Shown here one piece after another: positions 1 to 7,904 of a DNA stretch of 48,762 nt; positions within the stretch are counted from its first letter, which is position 1, and each line of letters opens with the position of its first letter. A program made the position numbers and the translations under genes. Below the pieces are notes generated by a model. That model saw only the letters and a program-made list of their open reading frames with translations, ran no database searches and was not told where the DNA came from. The DNA is from Melghirimyces thermohalophilus (GTDB lineage: Bacteria; Bacillota; Bacilli; Thermoactinomycetales; DSM-45169), in NCBI RefSeq assembly GCF_900102685.1, contig NZ_FMZA01000023.1, positions 1 to 48,762 of the forward strand. The letters run 5' to 3'.

Positions 1-277
1 GGATTTCCAACCACTTTTTTAAGACATCGTTCTCCAATTCCAGCTGACGGACATATTCATCCTTTTGCAGTGGCCTCTTTCGCCCTCCCCGGCGGTCTTG
101 TAGCCCTTCGGATCCTTTTAACTTATATTGACGCAACCAGACCTTCAAGCGGCTCACGTCATGGATCCCCAACCTTTCGGCTACCTCCCGTTTGGTTACA
201 CCCTGCAGTCTCATTTGAACGGCTTGCATCTTCAGTGAAAAGGGATAATGCCTGAACTTCTGTCCTTTTTTCGCCAT
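1..277 (-). CDS. IS3-type transposase OrfA, helix-turn-helix protein (partial)
   Basis: The minus strand reads from an ATG at 277 to the window edge without a stop (about 92 codons seen). The product begins MAKKGQKFRHYPF and contains a helix-turn-helix stretch with RLQGVTKREVAERLGI and SRLKVWLRQY, followed by a basic region and the start of a coiled coil (QLELENDVLKKWLE). This is the usual build of IS3-family OrfA proteins: DNA binding by the HTH and multimerisation by the leucine zipper. The start is supported by AAGGGG about 8 bases upstream. The OrfB integrase part would lie outside the window to the left. IS3/IS150-type is inferred from the protein and from the TG-starting end at 343. Confidence 0.75.
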   Translation of the reverse strand, partial: MAKKGQKFRHYPFSLKMQAVQMRLQGVTKREVAERLGIHDVSRLKVWLRQYKLKGSEGLQDRRGGRKRPLQKDEYVRQLELENDVLKKWLEI

Positions 278-282
278 GAAAA

Positions 283-343
283 CACCCCTTAAAAGTAGTT
301 CCGTTCACAGGGGGTTTTTCCTGTGTCTACTTTAAGGGGTGCA
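283..343 (-). mobile_element. Terminal end of the IS3-like element, with nested inverted repeat
   Basis: On the minus strand the element appears to begin with TGCACCCCTTAAAGTAG (343 to 327), the TG start typical of IS3-family tips. The arm at 327-341 (ctactttaaggggtg) is the inverse of 283-298 (caccccttaaaagtag) apart from one extra A. A second stem (cacagg/cctgtg, 306-325) nests inside. The inner arm contains the Shine-Dalgarno of OrfA. The exact boundary and any target duplication cannot be fixed because the other end of the element is not in the window. Confidence 0.55.
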
Positions 344-376
344 CATCAATGGCTTGCATCAGGGGTTTTTTGTGTT

Positions 377-1015
377 TCACGATTGAATCGGACGATATTC
401 CAACCGTCCCTCCGTTACCTCTCCCTTTCCACCGGTCTGTTCCATCACCATTTTCCGGATGGGATCTTCTTCCCCTTCAGGGATCCAGAGCTGCCATTGC
501 ACCTGTTCGGTAAAGGTGGCCGGGGGCGGCTGGATGCCGGCGGAGCGGAGTTCATGTTCGATTTTACCCATAGCTGGATAGTCTACGGTGATGTGCAGTT
601 CCCGATGGCGAACCCATTCCAGAATACCGGCTGCATCTAAACCTGTGGCTGCAGCCCTGCTGTAGGCCCGGATCAATCCACCGGCACCCAGTTTGATGCC
701 TCCGAAATAGCGAGTGACCACAATGGCCGTATTGATCAATTGCCGGTTGCGGATCACTTCCAAAATCGGCCGCCCTGCGGTTCCCGAGGGTTCTCCGTCG
801 TCGGAGGATTTTTGGGCGATCTGACCGTCCCACAGAACGTAAGCATGGCAGTTGTGCGTGGCATCCCAATGACGTCGGGAGATATGATCGATAAAAGCGT
901 CGGCCTCGTCCTTGGTTTCGACAGGGGCGACATAGGTGAGAAATCTCGATTTTTGGATATGGATCTCCGTTTCAGCGCTCTCTTTGACGGTGAAATAACG
1001 ATAAGGCAGGTTCAT
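377..1015 (-). CDS. YigZ/IMPACT family protein (YvyE-like)
   Basis: A 212-aa protein of the YigZ/UPF0029 (IMPACT) family. The N-terminal domain shows the family signatures: KSRFLTYVAPV, the HNCHAYVLWD segment (residues about 58-67), SSDDGEPSGTAGRPIL and VVTRYFGGIKLGAGGLIRAY. A small ferredoxin-like C-terminal domain (DUF1949-like) follows. The biochemical role of bacterial YigZ proteins is not settled; the eukaryotic relative IMPACT regulates translation through GCN1. The ATG at 1015 is chosen over the in-frame GTG at 1027 because that GTG lies within the ribosome-binding site AAAGGTGGTG. In B. subtilis the orthologue yvyE sits beside an LCP gene and close to comF, and the same neighbours occur here. 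Monocistronic on the minus strand. Confidence 0.9.
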   Translation of the reverse strand: MNLPYRYFTVKESAETEIHIQKSRFLTYVAPVETKDEADAFIDHISRRHWDATHNCHAYVLWDGQIAQKSSDDGEPSGTAGRPILEVIRNRQLINTAIVVTRYFGGIKLGAGGLIRAYSRAAATGLDAAGILEWVRHRELHITVDYPAMGKIEHELRSAGIQPPPATFTEQVQWQLWIPEGEEDPIRKMVMEQTGGKGEVTEGRLEYRPIQS

Positions 1016-1393
1016 GAATAACACCACCTTTCCTGTCGATTGGAGGTTAATACTGGAAATGGAAGGAAAAGGGAATATGTTTTTGATAACCTTTGTCGAA
1101 AGGGTAGCCAGGGCTTGAAGTTCTGTTTTATTCTTTGGTCACCAAACGGACAAGCCGTCCGATGAAAGGATTGGTCCTTATGTTTATGATCGGCATCCTC
1201 CCTGATTATGAAAAATGTCTGGTGAAAGAGCCGCCATTCCTTTTGCCAACGGGCTTTAAGGAAGAAGTAACCCATCAAAAGTGGAGAGAAGCTCCCCTTT
1301 TTGAGGAACCAGTCGCTTTCCCTCCGTGGGAAATGGAGACCATCTCCACTCTGCTCCACATAGAAGGGGATCATCCTCTCAGAGACCCGCCCA
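1016..1393. other. Gene-free interval between yigZ and the first LCP gene
   Basis: Apart from the yigZ ribosome-binding site at its left edge and the terminator at its right edge, I see no convincing gene. Open frames exist on both strands (minus 1012-1410, plus 1135-1500), but they lack ribosome-binding sites, show no recognisable domain and run into the neighbouring genes. It may hold decayed sequence. Confidence 0.5.
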
Positions 1394-1424
1394 TAAGAAA
1401 AGGGGGCCAATCCAAATTGGCCCC
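1394..1424 (-). terminator. Rho-independent terminator of the LCP gene at 1447
   Basis: A perfect 9-bp stem (ggggccaat at 1403-1411 with attggcccc at 1416-1424) and a 4-base loop. On the minus strand it is followed by CCTTTTCTTAT. It lies 22 bases past the stop of the LCP gene. Confidence 0.8.
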
Positions 1425-1446
1425 GGGATGGCAGGTGACGGTTGGG

Positions 1447-2523
1447 TTATGGGCTCTCAGTTCCGTTCATTCCCCCCTGGTTGCCGGACGGAGTGCCTGA
1501 CTCCTGATCTGCCGTTGGTACATCCCACTGGTCGATGGGTTTTGAGTCCAGTTCTAGGTGCTTCCGCAGAATGTTGCTCATCCGTTGACGTTCCTGATTG
1601 CTGACAATGTAATACCAGTATTCCAGACGTTTGTTTTCGCCCTTCAGTTTCATATTCTGGATGCTTTCTTTGGGAATATCCTGGTAAATGGACTGTAGCT
1701 TGGGCAGGTCCTGGACTTTGATGCCCAGCTTCATGTTTTGACCTACCGCATCCAGCAGATCATCGATTTTGGTGACAGTGTTTAGACTCATGGCACGATC
1801 CAACAGGTTGGTCATCACTTCACGTTGTCGTTCGTTCCGGCCCAAATCGCCCCGGGGATCTTGTTTGCGCATGCGCACGTAGGCCAGTGCTTCGTTTCCG
1901 TTCAACAGTTTCGGTCCCGGTTTAAAGGGGATCACTTCTCCACCGAAGTGTTCCTGAGAAAAAGGGAACTTGACGTTGACGTTCACGCCGCCCAGAGCGT
2001 CCACAACGTCGATAAAGCCTTGAAAGTTTACCTTCACATAATAATCGACGGGAACATGGAGAAGATCTTCAACGGTCTGAGCTGTGTTGGCTATCGGCCC
2101 CGGCCCCTTCGGGTTGACGGATTTCCGTCCGTAGTAGGGTGCAGAGTTGATTTTGTCCATTTTGTCCGTGTTGGCGATCTTCACATAGGTGTCCCGGGGA
2201 ATACTGACCATCTTGACCGATTTCTTTTTCGGGTTGACCGTGGCCAGAATGATCACATCCGCCCGCCAATTCGTGGTCACCTTCCGGGCATCGGTCCCCA
2301 GAAGCAAGATGGTGAAGGGTTTCTCCAAGGTGGCCTCCCCTTCCCGTTTGGAGGACTGCTCCAAAGGGTCGTAGGTGTTAGCCAAGGCTCCCCATACCTG
2401 AGCGATCAGGTATCCTGACAGAAGAAAGGCGGCCAGTACGCCCATCAGTATTCCCCGGACCCACCATTTTTTTCGTTTCTTCTTGTTGACCCGCTCTTTG
2501 CGGCTCCACTCGATCCGTTCCAT
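1447..2523 (-). CDS. LCP (LytR-CpsA-Psr) family cell-wall glycopolymer ligase
   Basis: A 358-aa membrane-anchored LCP protein. A basic cytoplasmic N-terminus (KERVNKKKRKKWW) precedes one transmembrane helix at about residues 22-44. The extracellular LCP domain starts near FTILLLGTDAR (residues about 70-80) and carries the family hallmarks: WRADVIILATVNP, VSIPRDTYV, DKINSAPYYG, VDALGGVNVNV and GNEALAYVRMRKQDPRGDLGRNERQREV. The conserved Arg and Asp residues that bind the polyprenyl pyrophosphate and Mg are present. Such enzymes transfer teichoic acid or other glycopolymers from lipid carrier to peptidoglycan. The C-terminus is a Gly/Ser/Gln-rich tail. Likely the B. subtilis TagU/TagV class; which one cannot be told. 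It has its own promoter (2576-2604) and terminator. Confidence 0.9.
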   Translation of the reverse strand: MERIEWSRKERVNKKKRKKWWVRGILMGVLAAFLLSGYLIAQVWGALANTYDPLEQSSKREGEATLEKPFTILLLGTDARKVTTNWRADVIILATVNPKKKSVKMVSIPRDTYVKIANTDKMDKINSAPYYGRKSVNPKGPGPIANTAQTVEDLLHVPVDYYVKVNFQGFIDVVDALGGVNVNVKFPFSQEHFGGEVIPFKPGPKLLNGNEALAYVRMRKQDPRGDLGRNERQREVMTNLLDRAMSLNTVTKIDDLLDAVGQNMKLGIKVQDLPKLQSIYQDIPKESIQNMKLKGENKRLEYWYYIVSNQERQRMSNILRKHLELDSKPIDQWDVPTADQESGTPSGNQGGMNGTESP

Positions 2524-2575
2524 AAAAACCCCACTTTTATGCTGGCAGCCCGTTTGCGGTTACTTTTTCTTCTCC

Positions 2576-2604
2576 ATCATACTATCATCCTTAAAAGGGC
2601 TCAA
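2576..2604 (-). promoter_or_regulatory. Sigma-A type promoter for the LCP gene at 1447-2523
   Basis: On the minus strand, -35 TTGAGC (2599-2604), a 17-bp spacer and -10 TATGAT (2576-2581). A 7-bp inverted repeat (catcctt/aaggatg, 2587-2610) overlaps the spacer and could bind a regulator. The -10 is 53 bp before the start codon. Confidence 0.6.
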
Positions 2605-2666
2605 GGATGAATAAAGTAGATTTCTTCCGCATGAAATCAGGTCTTTTGGCCTAATACAAAAAGTGC

Positions 2667-2700
2667 AAAAAGCGGTCATCTCTAAGAAGGACCGCTTTTT
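2667..2700 (-). terminator. Terminator of the second LCP gene
   Basis: A perfect 11-bp stem (aaaaagcggtc at 2667-2677 with gaccgcttttt at 2690-2700) with a 12-base loop. It has T runs on both strands, so it could act bidirectionally. The first base of the right arm overlaps the TAA stop of the gene at 2700-3644. Confidence 0.85.
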
Positions 2701-3644
2701 TATTTTGTGTTCGCGCGTGTTTCCAACTCCAGGTGTTTCCGTAATCGGCGGCTCACTTGCTGCCGCTGGGAGTCGGGAACGATCAGATAGTAATAGGGGT
2801 GCCAGCGATCACTGCCTGAAAGGTGGAGCACCTCTCGTCTGTCGCTAGGGACCTTGCGAAGCGTGTACAAAATGCGCCATGCTTGTTGCAAGGTCAAGTT
2901 TGTATCCAGGTGTTTCCTCGCGATCCGGAACAGATCATCTGCTTTTAGCAGTGTCGACCAGCGGGTTCCCTTTTCCCAAAGGCTGCTCAACACCTCCTGC
3001 TGCCGGATGTGTCGGTCAAAATCACTGCCGCCGGTGCGATCCCGAACGTAAGCGAGCGCCTGGGAACCGTTGAGCGTCCTCTTTCCCTTCCGGAACCGGT
3101 GCCCTTTGTAGGAAAAATTCCGTTTCACATCCACGTTGACCCCTCCGACTTGATCGATCAAGGATCGAAAGCCGGCAAAATCCATTTTGACGAAATGATC
3201 GACGGGAATCTCCAGGAAATGTTCCACTGTGCGTACGGTCGCTACTACTCCGTTTCCGAGGGCGTAAGAATGATTGATTTTGTCGATAGTGGTCCGTCCA
3301 CCCCCCAGCAGCAGTTGGGTACGTGTATCCCGGGGAATGTTCAATATTTTGACCGTTTGCCGGTCAGGATGGATGGTCAGCACCATCAAAGCATCGGCGC
3401 GTCCCTTGTCTCCCTTGCGTGTGTCTACGCCGATCAGGAGCAGGCTGACCGGCCGATTGAGAGGAGAGAGCGGTTTGCGCGGTCGCAGGATGTCTGTGGG
3501 AGGCTGCTGTGAGGTGGGACTGGGTTGTGGCGTGGCCTTCTCTGGAGACGGAGACGGGGTTGGGGGGGATTTGAACAGCCACCAGATCGCCCCCAGGGTC
3601 AACAGGAGAAGTGCTGCCAAAAATCCGAGTCTGAACCTTCTCAC
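2700..3644 (-). CDS. Second LCP (LytR-CpsA-Psr) family protein
   Basis: A 314-aa LCP protein. A short basic N-terminus (MRRFRLG) and one transmembrane helix (about 5-25) lead into a Pro/Ser/Thr-rich linker (PPTPSPSPEKATPQPSPT) that probably spans the wall, then the LCP domain from about SLLLIGVDTRKG. Hallmarks seen are GRADALMVLTIHP, LNIPRDTRTQ, DKINHSYALG, VDHFVKMDFAGF, VGGVNVDV and ALAYVRDRTGGSDFDRHIRQQEV. GTG at 3644 is chosen because AGGGAGGTGA lies about 5 bases upstream; an in-frame TTG at 3662 is upstream of that site. It is a paralogue of the neighbour at 1447, with the same strand but a separate terminator, so the two are separate transcription units. The exact glycopolymer is unknown. 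Confidence 0.88.
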   Translation of the reverse strand: MRRFRLGFLAALLLLTLGAIWWLFKSPPTPSPSPEKATPQPSPTSQQPPTDILRPRKPLSPLNRPVSLLLIGVDTRKGDKGRADALMVLTIHPDRQTVKILNIPRDTRTQLLLGGGRTTIDKINHSYALGNGVVATVRTVEHFLEIPVDHFVKMDFAGFRSLIDQVGGVNVDVKRNFSYKGHRFRKGKRTLNGSQALAYVRDRTGGSDFDRHIRQQEVLSSLWEKGTRWSTLLKADDLFRIARKHLDTNLTLQQAWRILYTLRKVPSDRREVLHLSGSDRWHPYYYLIVPDSQRQQVSRRLRKHLELETRANTK

Positions 3645-3772
3645 ATCGGTCACCTCCCTCAAGGATCACCTTGTTATTATGGTCTTTATCACTCATTCCA
3701 TGCGGTTTGTAATAACCTGGTGGCAAGCGATGATAGGGGCGGGAGGCACATGATGGGGAACCGGATGGTCTG

Positions 3773-4102
3773 GTGTGGTTAGCAATCCTGTTGTTACTGA
3801 TGCAGGGCGGTTGTGCAAGCACATTGGCATCCAGACGGGGCCACCACGGGACGGAGAGTGGGGTAACCCTCGGTCTTCTACAAACCGTCCATATCCTTCA
3901 TCGGACAGTAGACCCGACCGGTCATGCGGCTCCGCTGGAAGAGAGGCGGCTGATAATAGCCCGCTTTGACGGGCCGTCAGATCTGGACTGGTATCACTGG
4001 TCGACCAAAAGAGAAGCGGAGCAAAGGATTAGGCTGCAGGTTTCCCAGGGCGCCCGGGATGTGACGCTGCTTTTTTATAAAAACAAGCTCCAGGTGAGCT
4101 GA
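3773..4102 (+). CDS. Possible small secreted or lipid-anchored protein, unrecognised (weak)
   Basis: An open frame of 109 codons starting with GTG. The predicted N-terminus (MWLAILLLLMQGGCAS) looks like a short signal peptide ending in a Cys, but Gln at -3 fits the lipobox poorly and there is no positively charged n-region. The C-terminal half (ARFDGPSDLDWYHWSTKREAEQRIRLQVSQ) is hydrophilic and plausible as protein. No ribosome-binding site sits at the right distance: the nearest, GGGAGG at 3741, is 26 bases away. No family recognised. It may be a decayed gene or chance. Confidence 0.25.
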   Translation: MWLAILLLLMQGGCASTLASRRGHHGTESGVTLGLLQTVHILHRTVDPTGHAAPLEERRLIIARFDGPSDLDWYHWSTKREAEQRIRLQVSQGARDVTLLFYKNKLQVS

Positions 4103-4442
4103 GACGCTGCGGCTGTCTGTTGCAGAGTACCTCCAAAGGGTGTGGGTACAGCGCTCGTCACGGGACCGTGGGCAAGAATACCGGCTCCAGGTTTCCAGAT
4201 GATCCACCTGCTTCGTGGTGGGAGGCGTATGACCCCTTGTAAGCTCGTTCAGAAATAACCCCTCCTTGCTCGCTACCCGCAGTGGCAGTCTGCACCAGCT
4301 TGTCATAAGGGTCCTTTTCGTGTATTCTTGAATTGAATTTTTGCGCCTTCAACAGACGAAAAGGTTGGTCACCCGCGGGATGATCCCGAGCGGGTCTTTT
4401 CTTTCATCGATACAAATTGGCAATAAAGGAGGAAGACTCACC
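4103..4442 (+). promoter_or_regulatory. metK upstream region with structured leader
   Basis: No credible gene. An imperfect inverted repeat pairs about 4230-4245 (gaccccttgtaagct) with 4295-4312 (agcttgtcataagggtc). A stem-loop at 4371-4395 (acccgc...gcgggt, inner ggga/tccc) is followed by CTTTTCTTTC, a terminator-like tract that ends about 38 bases before the metK start. The sequence just before it (aaaaggttggtcacccgcggg) loosely resembles a T-box antiterminator. The conserved SAM-I (S-box) core was not found. Attenuation of metK is an inference from this geometry. Confidence 0.35.
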
Positions 4443-5645
4443 TTGCCAGCTAATCCCAGACGTACGCTGTTTACGTCGGAATCGGTCACAGCGGGGCACC
4501 CTGACAAGATCTGTGACCAGATTTCTGACGCTGTGTTGGACGAGATTATCACCCGGGACCCCAATGCCCGGGTTGCTTGTGAAACTTCTGTCACCACCGG
4601 GATGGTTTTGGTATCGGGAGAGATATCCACGCATTGTTACGTAGATATTCCCAAAATTGTTCGGGATACGGTTCGGGAGATCGGTTACACTCGGGCCAAA
4701 TACGGCTTTGACGCCGAAACATGCGCCGTGCTCACTTCGATCGACGAACAGTCCGCCGATATTGCCGCCGGTGTGGACGAAGCCCTGGAAAAACGGGAAG
4801 GGCAGATGACTGAAGAAGAGATTGATGCGATTGGTGCCGGCGATCAGGGCTTGATGTTTGGTTTTGCCAGCAACGAAACCCCGGAACTGATGCCTCTGCC
4901 CATCTCTCTGGCTCACCGGCTCGCCCGTCGTCTTCATGAGGTCCGGGTCAATGGCCCCTTAGATTATCTTCGGCCTGACGGAAAGACCCAGGTGACAGTG
5001 GAATATGAAGGAAACCGGCCGATCCGGGTGGAGACCGTAGTGATTTCCACCCAACACTCTGAAGAGGTGTCCCTGGAGCGGATCAAAGAGGATATCCAGG
5101 AACACGTCATTCAGCCGGTAATTCCGGAAGAGATGTTGGATGATCGGACCATCTGCTACATCAATCCCACCGGTCGTTTTGTGATTGGCGGTCCGATGGG
5201 GGATGCCGGTCTCACCGGCCGCAAAATTATCGTCGACACCTACGGAGGGTACGCCCGCCATGGAGGAGGGGCCTTCTCGGGTAAAGATCCGACCAAAGTG
5301 GATCGTTCTGGCGCTTATGCCGCCCGTTATGTGGCTAAAAACATCGTGGCCGCCGGACTGGCTGACAAATGTGAAGTGCAGCTGGCTTATGCGATCGGGG
5401 TGGCCCGTCCCGTCTCCATCCGTATCGATACCTTCGGCACGGGGCGATTGGAGGAAGAGGAGTTGGCACGGCTGGTTCGAAACCACTTCGATTTGCGTCC
5501 CGCCGGCATCATCCGAGAGCTGGACCTGCGCCGTCCCATCTATAAGCAGACAGCTGCCTACGGTCATTTCGGTCGGACCGATGTGGATCTTCCCTGGGAG
5601 AAAACGGATAAGGCCGAGCTACTGAAGCAGGATGCTTCCCTGTAA
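4443..5645 (+). CDS. metK: S-adenosylmethionine synthetase
   Basis: 400 aa, the usual MetK length. It makes S-adenosylmethionine from methionine and ATP in the cytosol. Family motifs are intact: [20 protein letters not shown] with the ATP-binding His near the N-terminus, [12 protein letters not shown] (the adenine-binding hexapeptide), the P-loop-like [19 protein letters not shown] and [14 protein letters not shown]. The TTG at 4443 is chosen because AAAGGAGGA at 4425-4433 is well placed. The longer in-frame reading from 4341 would add 34 residues that do not belong to the family. Followed directly by its own terminator, so it is probably monocistronic. Regulation may involve the hairpin at 4371-4395. 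Confidence 0.96.
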   Translation: MPANPRRTLFTSESVTAGHPDKICDQISDAVLDEIITRDPNARVACETSVTTGMVLVSGEISTHCYVDIPKIVRDTVREIGYTRAKYGFDAETCAVLTSIDEQSADIAAGVDEALEKREGQMTEEEIDAIGAGDQGLMFGFASNETPELMPLPISLAHRLARRLHEVRVNGPLDYLRPDGKTQVTVEYEGNRPIRVETVVISTQHSEEVSLERIKEDIQEHVIQPVIPEEMLDDRTICYINPTGRFVIGGPMGDAGLTGRKIIVDTYGGYARHGGGAFSGKDPTKVDRSGAYAARYVAKNIVAAGLADKCEVQLAYAIGVARPVSIRIDTFGTGRLEEEELARLVRNHFDLRPAGIIRELDLRRPIYKQTAAYGHFGRTDVDLPWEKTDKAELLKQDASL

Positions 5646-5657
5646 TAAAGGAAAGGT

Positions 5658-5680
5658 GACCGCTGTTGCGGTCTTTTTTT
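5658..5680 (+). terminator. metK terminator
   Basis: 6-bp GC-rich stem gaccgc/gcggtc (5658-5663 and 5668-5673), loop tgtt, then seven T. It starts 13 bases past the metK stop. Confidence 0.85.
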
Positions 5681-5785
5681 ATCTCGACATCGCGAGGAAA
5701 TCATTGTAAAATATGGAGGGACAGGCCTGTTTGAACGCCTCCTTTTCCCTGTGCATATATTGGGGGGCAAAGGGGGGCAGAAGCG

Positions 5786-6151
5786 ATGGAACTGTGGCTG
5801 CTCGCTGGCATTGCACTCTTTGCGGTCATTCGGGTTGTGACGGACCTCGTTTCAAGAATGTTCAGTTATCCGTTGGACACCTGGAAAGACTCCCCCAAGC
5901 TCATTCTGTTGACCCGCAACAGTCAGGGTTGCATCGAATGGGTGATCCGTTCCTACTATGGTCGCAGCAGGCTGTCGGGGCATCCTCCTGAAATCATCTG
6001 TGTCGATGCCGGTTCCGCTGACGACACCGGCCCTATTCTCGAGCGACTTCAACAAAAATATCCGATGATGGAAGTGTATACAGAAGCGGTCCCTGACGAG
6101 GGGACGCCTTTCGGAGCGGAGGATTCCTCGATCCTCGACCTCAGAAGTTGA
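5786..6151 (+). CDS. Small membrane protein with truncated glycosyltransferase-2-like domain
   Basis: 121 aa. One N-terminal transmembrane helix (about residues 2-20) is followed by a segment that resembles the first half of a family 2 glycosyltransferase: a strand and loop (PKLILLTRNSQGCIEWVI) and a nucleotide-binding-like ICVDAGSADDTGPILERLQ (compare the DDGSTD-type motif). It ends soon after this point, so the acceptor and catalytic half of a true GT2 enzyme (DxD, QxxRW region) is absent. It may be a small regulatory or degenerate relative rather than an active transferase. ATG with GGGGGGCAG upstream. It lies between metK and comFA in the same direction; a weak hairpin (cccctc/gagggg, 6167-6186) separates it from comFA. 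The family assignment is inference. Confidence 0.6.
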   Translation: MELWLLAGIALFAVIRVVTDLVSRMFSYPLDTWKDSPKLILLTRNSQGCIEWVIRSYYGRSRLSGHPPEIICVDAGSADDTGPILERLQQKYPMMEVYTEAVPDEGTPFGAEDSSILDLRS

Positions 6152-6260
6152 ACAACATCTCTGACCGTCCCCTCTATTCAGGAGGGGATTCATTGTGTGA
6201 CGGCAAAAATGAGCCGCGTTCCCCCCTCTTGCTTTTTTTTATAGGAAGGAGGCGCATTCC

Positions 6261-7904
6261 ATGCTTTATACCACGTATCAAGTGATGGATGACATTCGGG
6301 TGACCTTGGCCCCGGAAGTTGATCGATTGTATTGGCGCACGCGGGGGCAATCCATCCGGAAAACAGGAACCACACCTTCCTTTGGACAGGCCTTTTCCCG
6401 GGCTACCCGCCGTATGTCACGAGAACCGCCTGTAGCAGGAGGAGCGGGCACCCAGCGGCTGGAGAAATACGCTAACCATTTGCAACAGTGGTTGGGTGGA
6501 CAGGCCTTTACCCGGGAGGAACTGGATCAGGCGCTAGCTGTTGCAGGGGTTGCGGGAGCGAGGCCAGATGAAGGACTGCAATGGCTGGTACTGACGGGGC
6601 GAGCGCAGCTTTTGCCAGGTGTAGATATGACAGGGCCAGCGATTCGCTGGCGCTGCAACCGGTGTGGAGCCGGTGGGAAGTGGATTCGACGGGGAGCGTG
6701 TGCAAAGTGCGAAAAGGCGTGCGCCTGGTGTGATCATTGTATCCGCTTGGGAAAAAGCCGGGCCTGTACACCGATTGTTCTGATCGAACCGGCTTCCGAC
6801 CCGGTCGCTGTCGATAAAGTGACATCGATTCTCCCTCTTTTGTCGGATCCCCAGTGGGATGCTGCTTCCCGCTGCCTCGACTGGTTGGAGGAAGAAGGAG
6901 AGGAGCTGCTAGTCCAGGCGGTAACTGGCGCCGGCAAAACGGAAATGATGTTTCCGATGGTACGCCGTGTGTTGGAAGAGGGAGAGCGGGTGCTCTGGGT
7001 GGCCCCTCGGCAGGAAGCCGTGAGAGAAGTTGCCGACCGACTGCGTCGCTCCTTTCCAGAAATCCGCGTGGCGGAGCTCCACGGCGATTCCGGTGACCGC
7101 TGGGTGAATCAGTCCATCGCCGCGGCCACGGTGCAACAGGCAGTCCGTTTTTATCATCGCTTCCGGTTGGCCGTGGTGGATGAGGTGGAAGCCTATCCCC
7201 TGCGTGAGGAGCAGATTTGGCAATTCGGGGTGCGAAGGGCGATTCGAAACGAAGGGAAGCGGGTGTACTTAACGGCCACCCCCCCGAAATCCTGGCTGAA
7301 TCGGGCTCGGCGAGGGAAGAGAAAGCTGGTGACGGTGCCTGCTCGTTATCACGGTTTTCCGCTGCCAGTTCCAAGACTGCACCGGGTGTGGCGACTGCAG
7401 CACAAGACGGATCGGGGGCGGCCGATTCCGGTTCTGGAACGATTTTTAAAGGAAGCGATTGAGCAGAAGGGACAAGTGTTGTTGTTTGTGCCAAGGGTTA
7501 CGGATACATGGCGGTTACTCCGCTGGTTCGATTCCCGTATGCCGGGATTGCGAGCCAAATGCGGCGTCGTTTCCAGCCGGGGTGGGGAGCGAGCGGAAAT
7601 GGTTCGTCGCTTTATGACGGGCGAAGTGAAGGTGCTGATCACTACCACCATCCTGGAGAGGGGAGTGACCGTCCCCCGATGTCACGTGGCGGTGGTTGGG
7701 GCCGATCATCCGGTATTTGACGGTGCGGCATTGGTTCAGATCGCAGGAAGGGTAGGCCGCTCGGCCGCATATCAGGAAGGGGAGGTCTTGTTTATTTCCT
7801 CCCTGCGTACGGAAGCCCAGCTGCGTGCGGTCCGGGATATACGCGAATGCAACCGGCTGGCGCGGCGAAAAGGATATCTCTCCGCTCGGAGGTATGCTCT
7901 GTGA
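6261..7904 (+). CDS. comFA: Competence DNA-uptake helicase ComFA
   Basis: 547 aa. ComFA is the cytoplasmic ATPase that helps drive single-stranded DNA through the competence channel. After an N-terminal region comes a Zn-binding module with four CxxC pairs (C132NRC, then CAKC, CAWC and C157DHC), as in B. subtilis ComFA. The SF2 helicase core follows: Walker A AVTGAGKT (about 220-227), VAPRQEAVREV, DEVE (307-310) in the DEAD-box position, TATPP, and the second RecA-like lobe with LITTTILERGVTVPRCHV and QIAGRVGRSA. ATG with AGGAAGGAGG upstream. Its stop overlaps the comFC start (GTGA), so the two are translationally coupled. The comFB gene found between them in B. subtilis is absent. I saw no clear ComK box upstream. 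Confidence 0.95.
   Translation: MLYTTYQVMDDIRVTLAPEVDRLYWRTRGQSIRKTGTTPSFGQAFSRATRRMSREPPVAGGAGTQRLEKYANHLQQWLGGQAFTREELDQALAVAGVAGARPDEGLQWLVLTGRAQLLPGVDMTGPAIRWRCNRCGAGGKWIRRGACAKCEKACAWCDHCIRLGKSRACTPIVLIEPASDPVAVDKVTSILPLLSDPQWDAASRCLDWLEEEGEELLVQAVTGAGKTEMMFPMVRRVLEEGERVLWVAPRQEAVREVADRLRRSFPEIRVAELHGDSGDRWVNQSIAAATVQQAVRFYHRFRLAVVDEVEAYPLREEQIWQFGVRRAIRNEGKRVYLTATPPKSWLNRARRGKRKLVTVPARYHGFPLPVPRLHRVWRLQHKTDRGRPIPVLERFLKEAIEQKGQVLLFVPRVTDTWRLLRWFDSRMPGLRAKCGVVSSRGGERAEMVRRFMTGEVKVLITTTILERGVTVPRCHVAVVGADHPVFDGAALVQIAGRVGRSAAYQEGEVLFISSLRTEAQLRAVRDIRECNRLARRKGYLSARRYAL

Noticed and set aside
1012-1500. Opposing open frames of 121-132 codons between yigZ and the LCP gene
   Set aside because: No ribosome-binding site or recognisable domain; both run into adjacent genes or their terminator.
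4158-4352. Minus-strand frame in the metK leader
   Set aside because: No start site of quality and no family; more likely leader RNA or decayed sequence.
4103-4442. SAM-I riboswitch before metK
   Set aside because: Looked for the GGTGGAGGGA and GATGAAACCxGGCAACC core and did not find it.
6508-7494. Long open frame (328 codons) on the minus strand
   Set aside because: It lies fully opposite comFA, is rich in Pro, Ser and Arg as expected of antisense reading of GC-rich codons, and has no family features.
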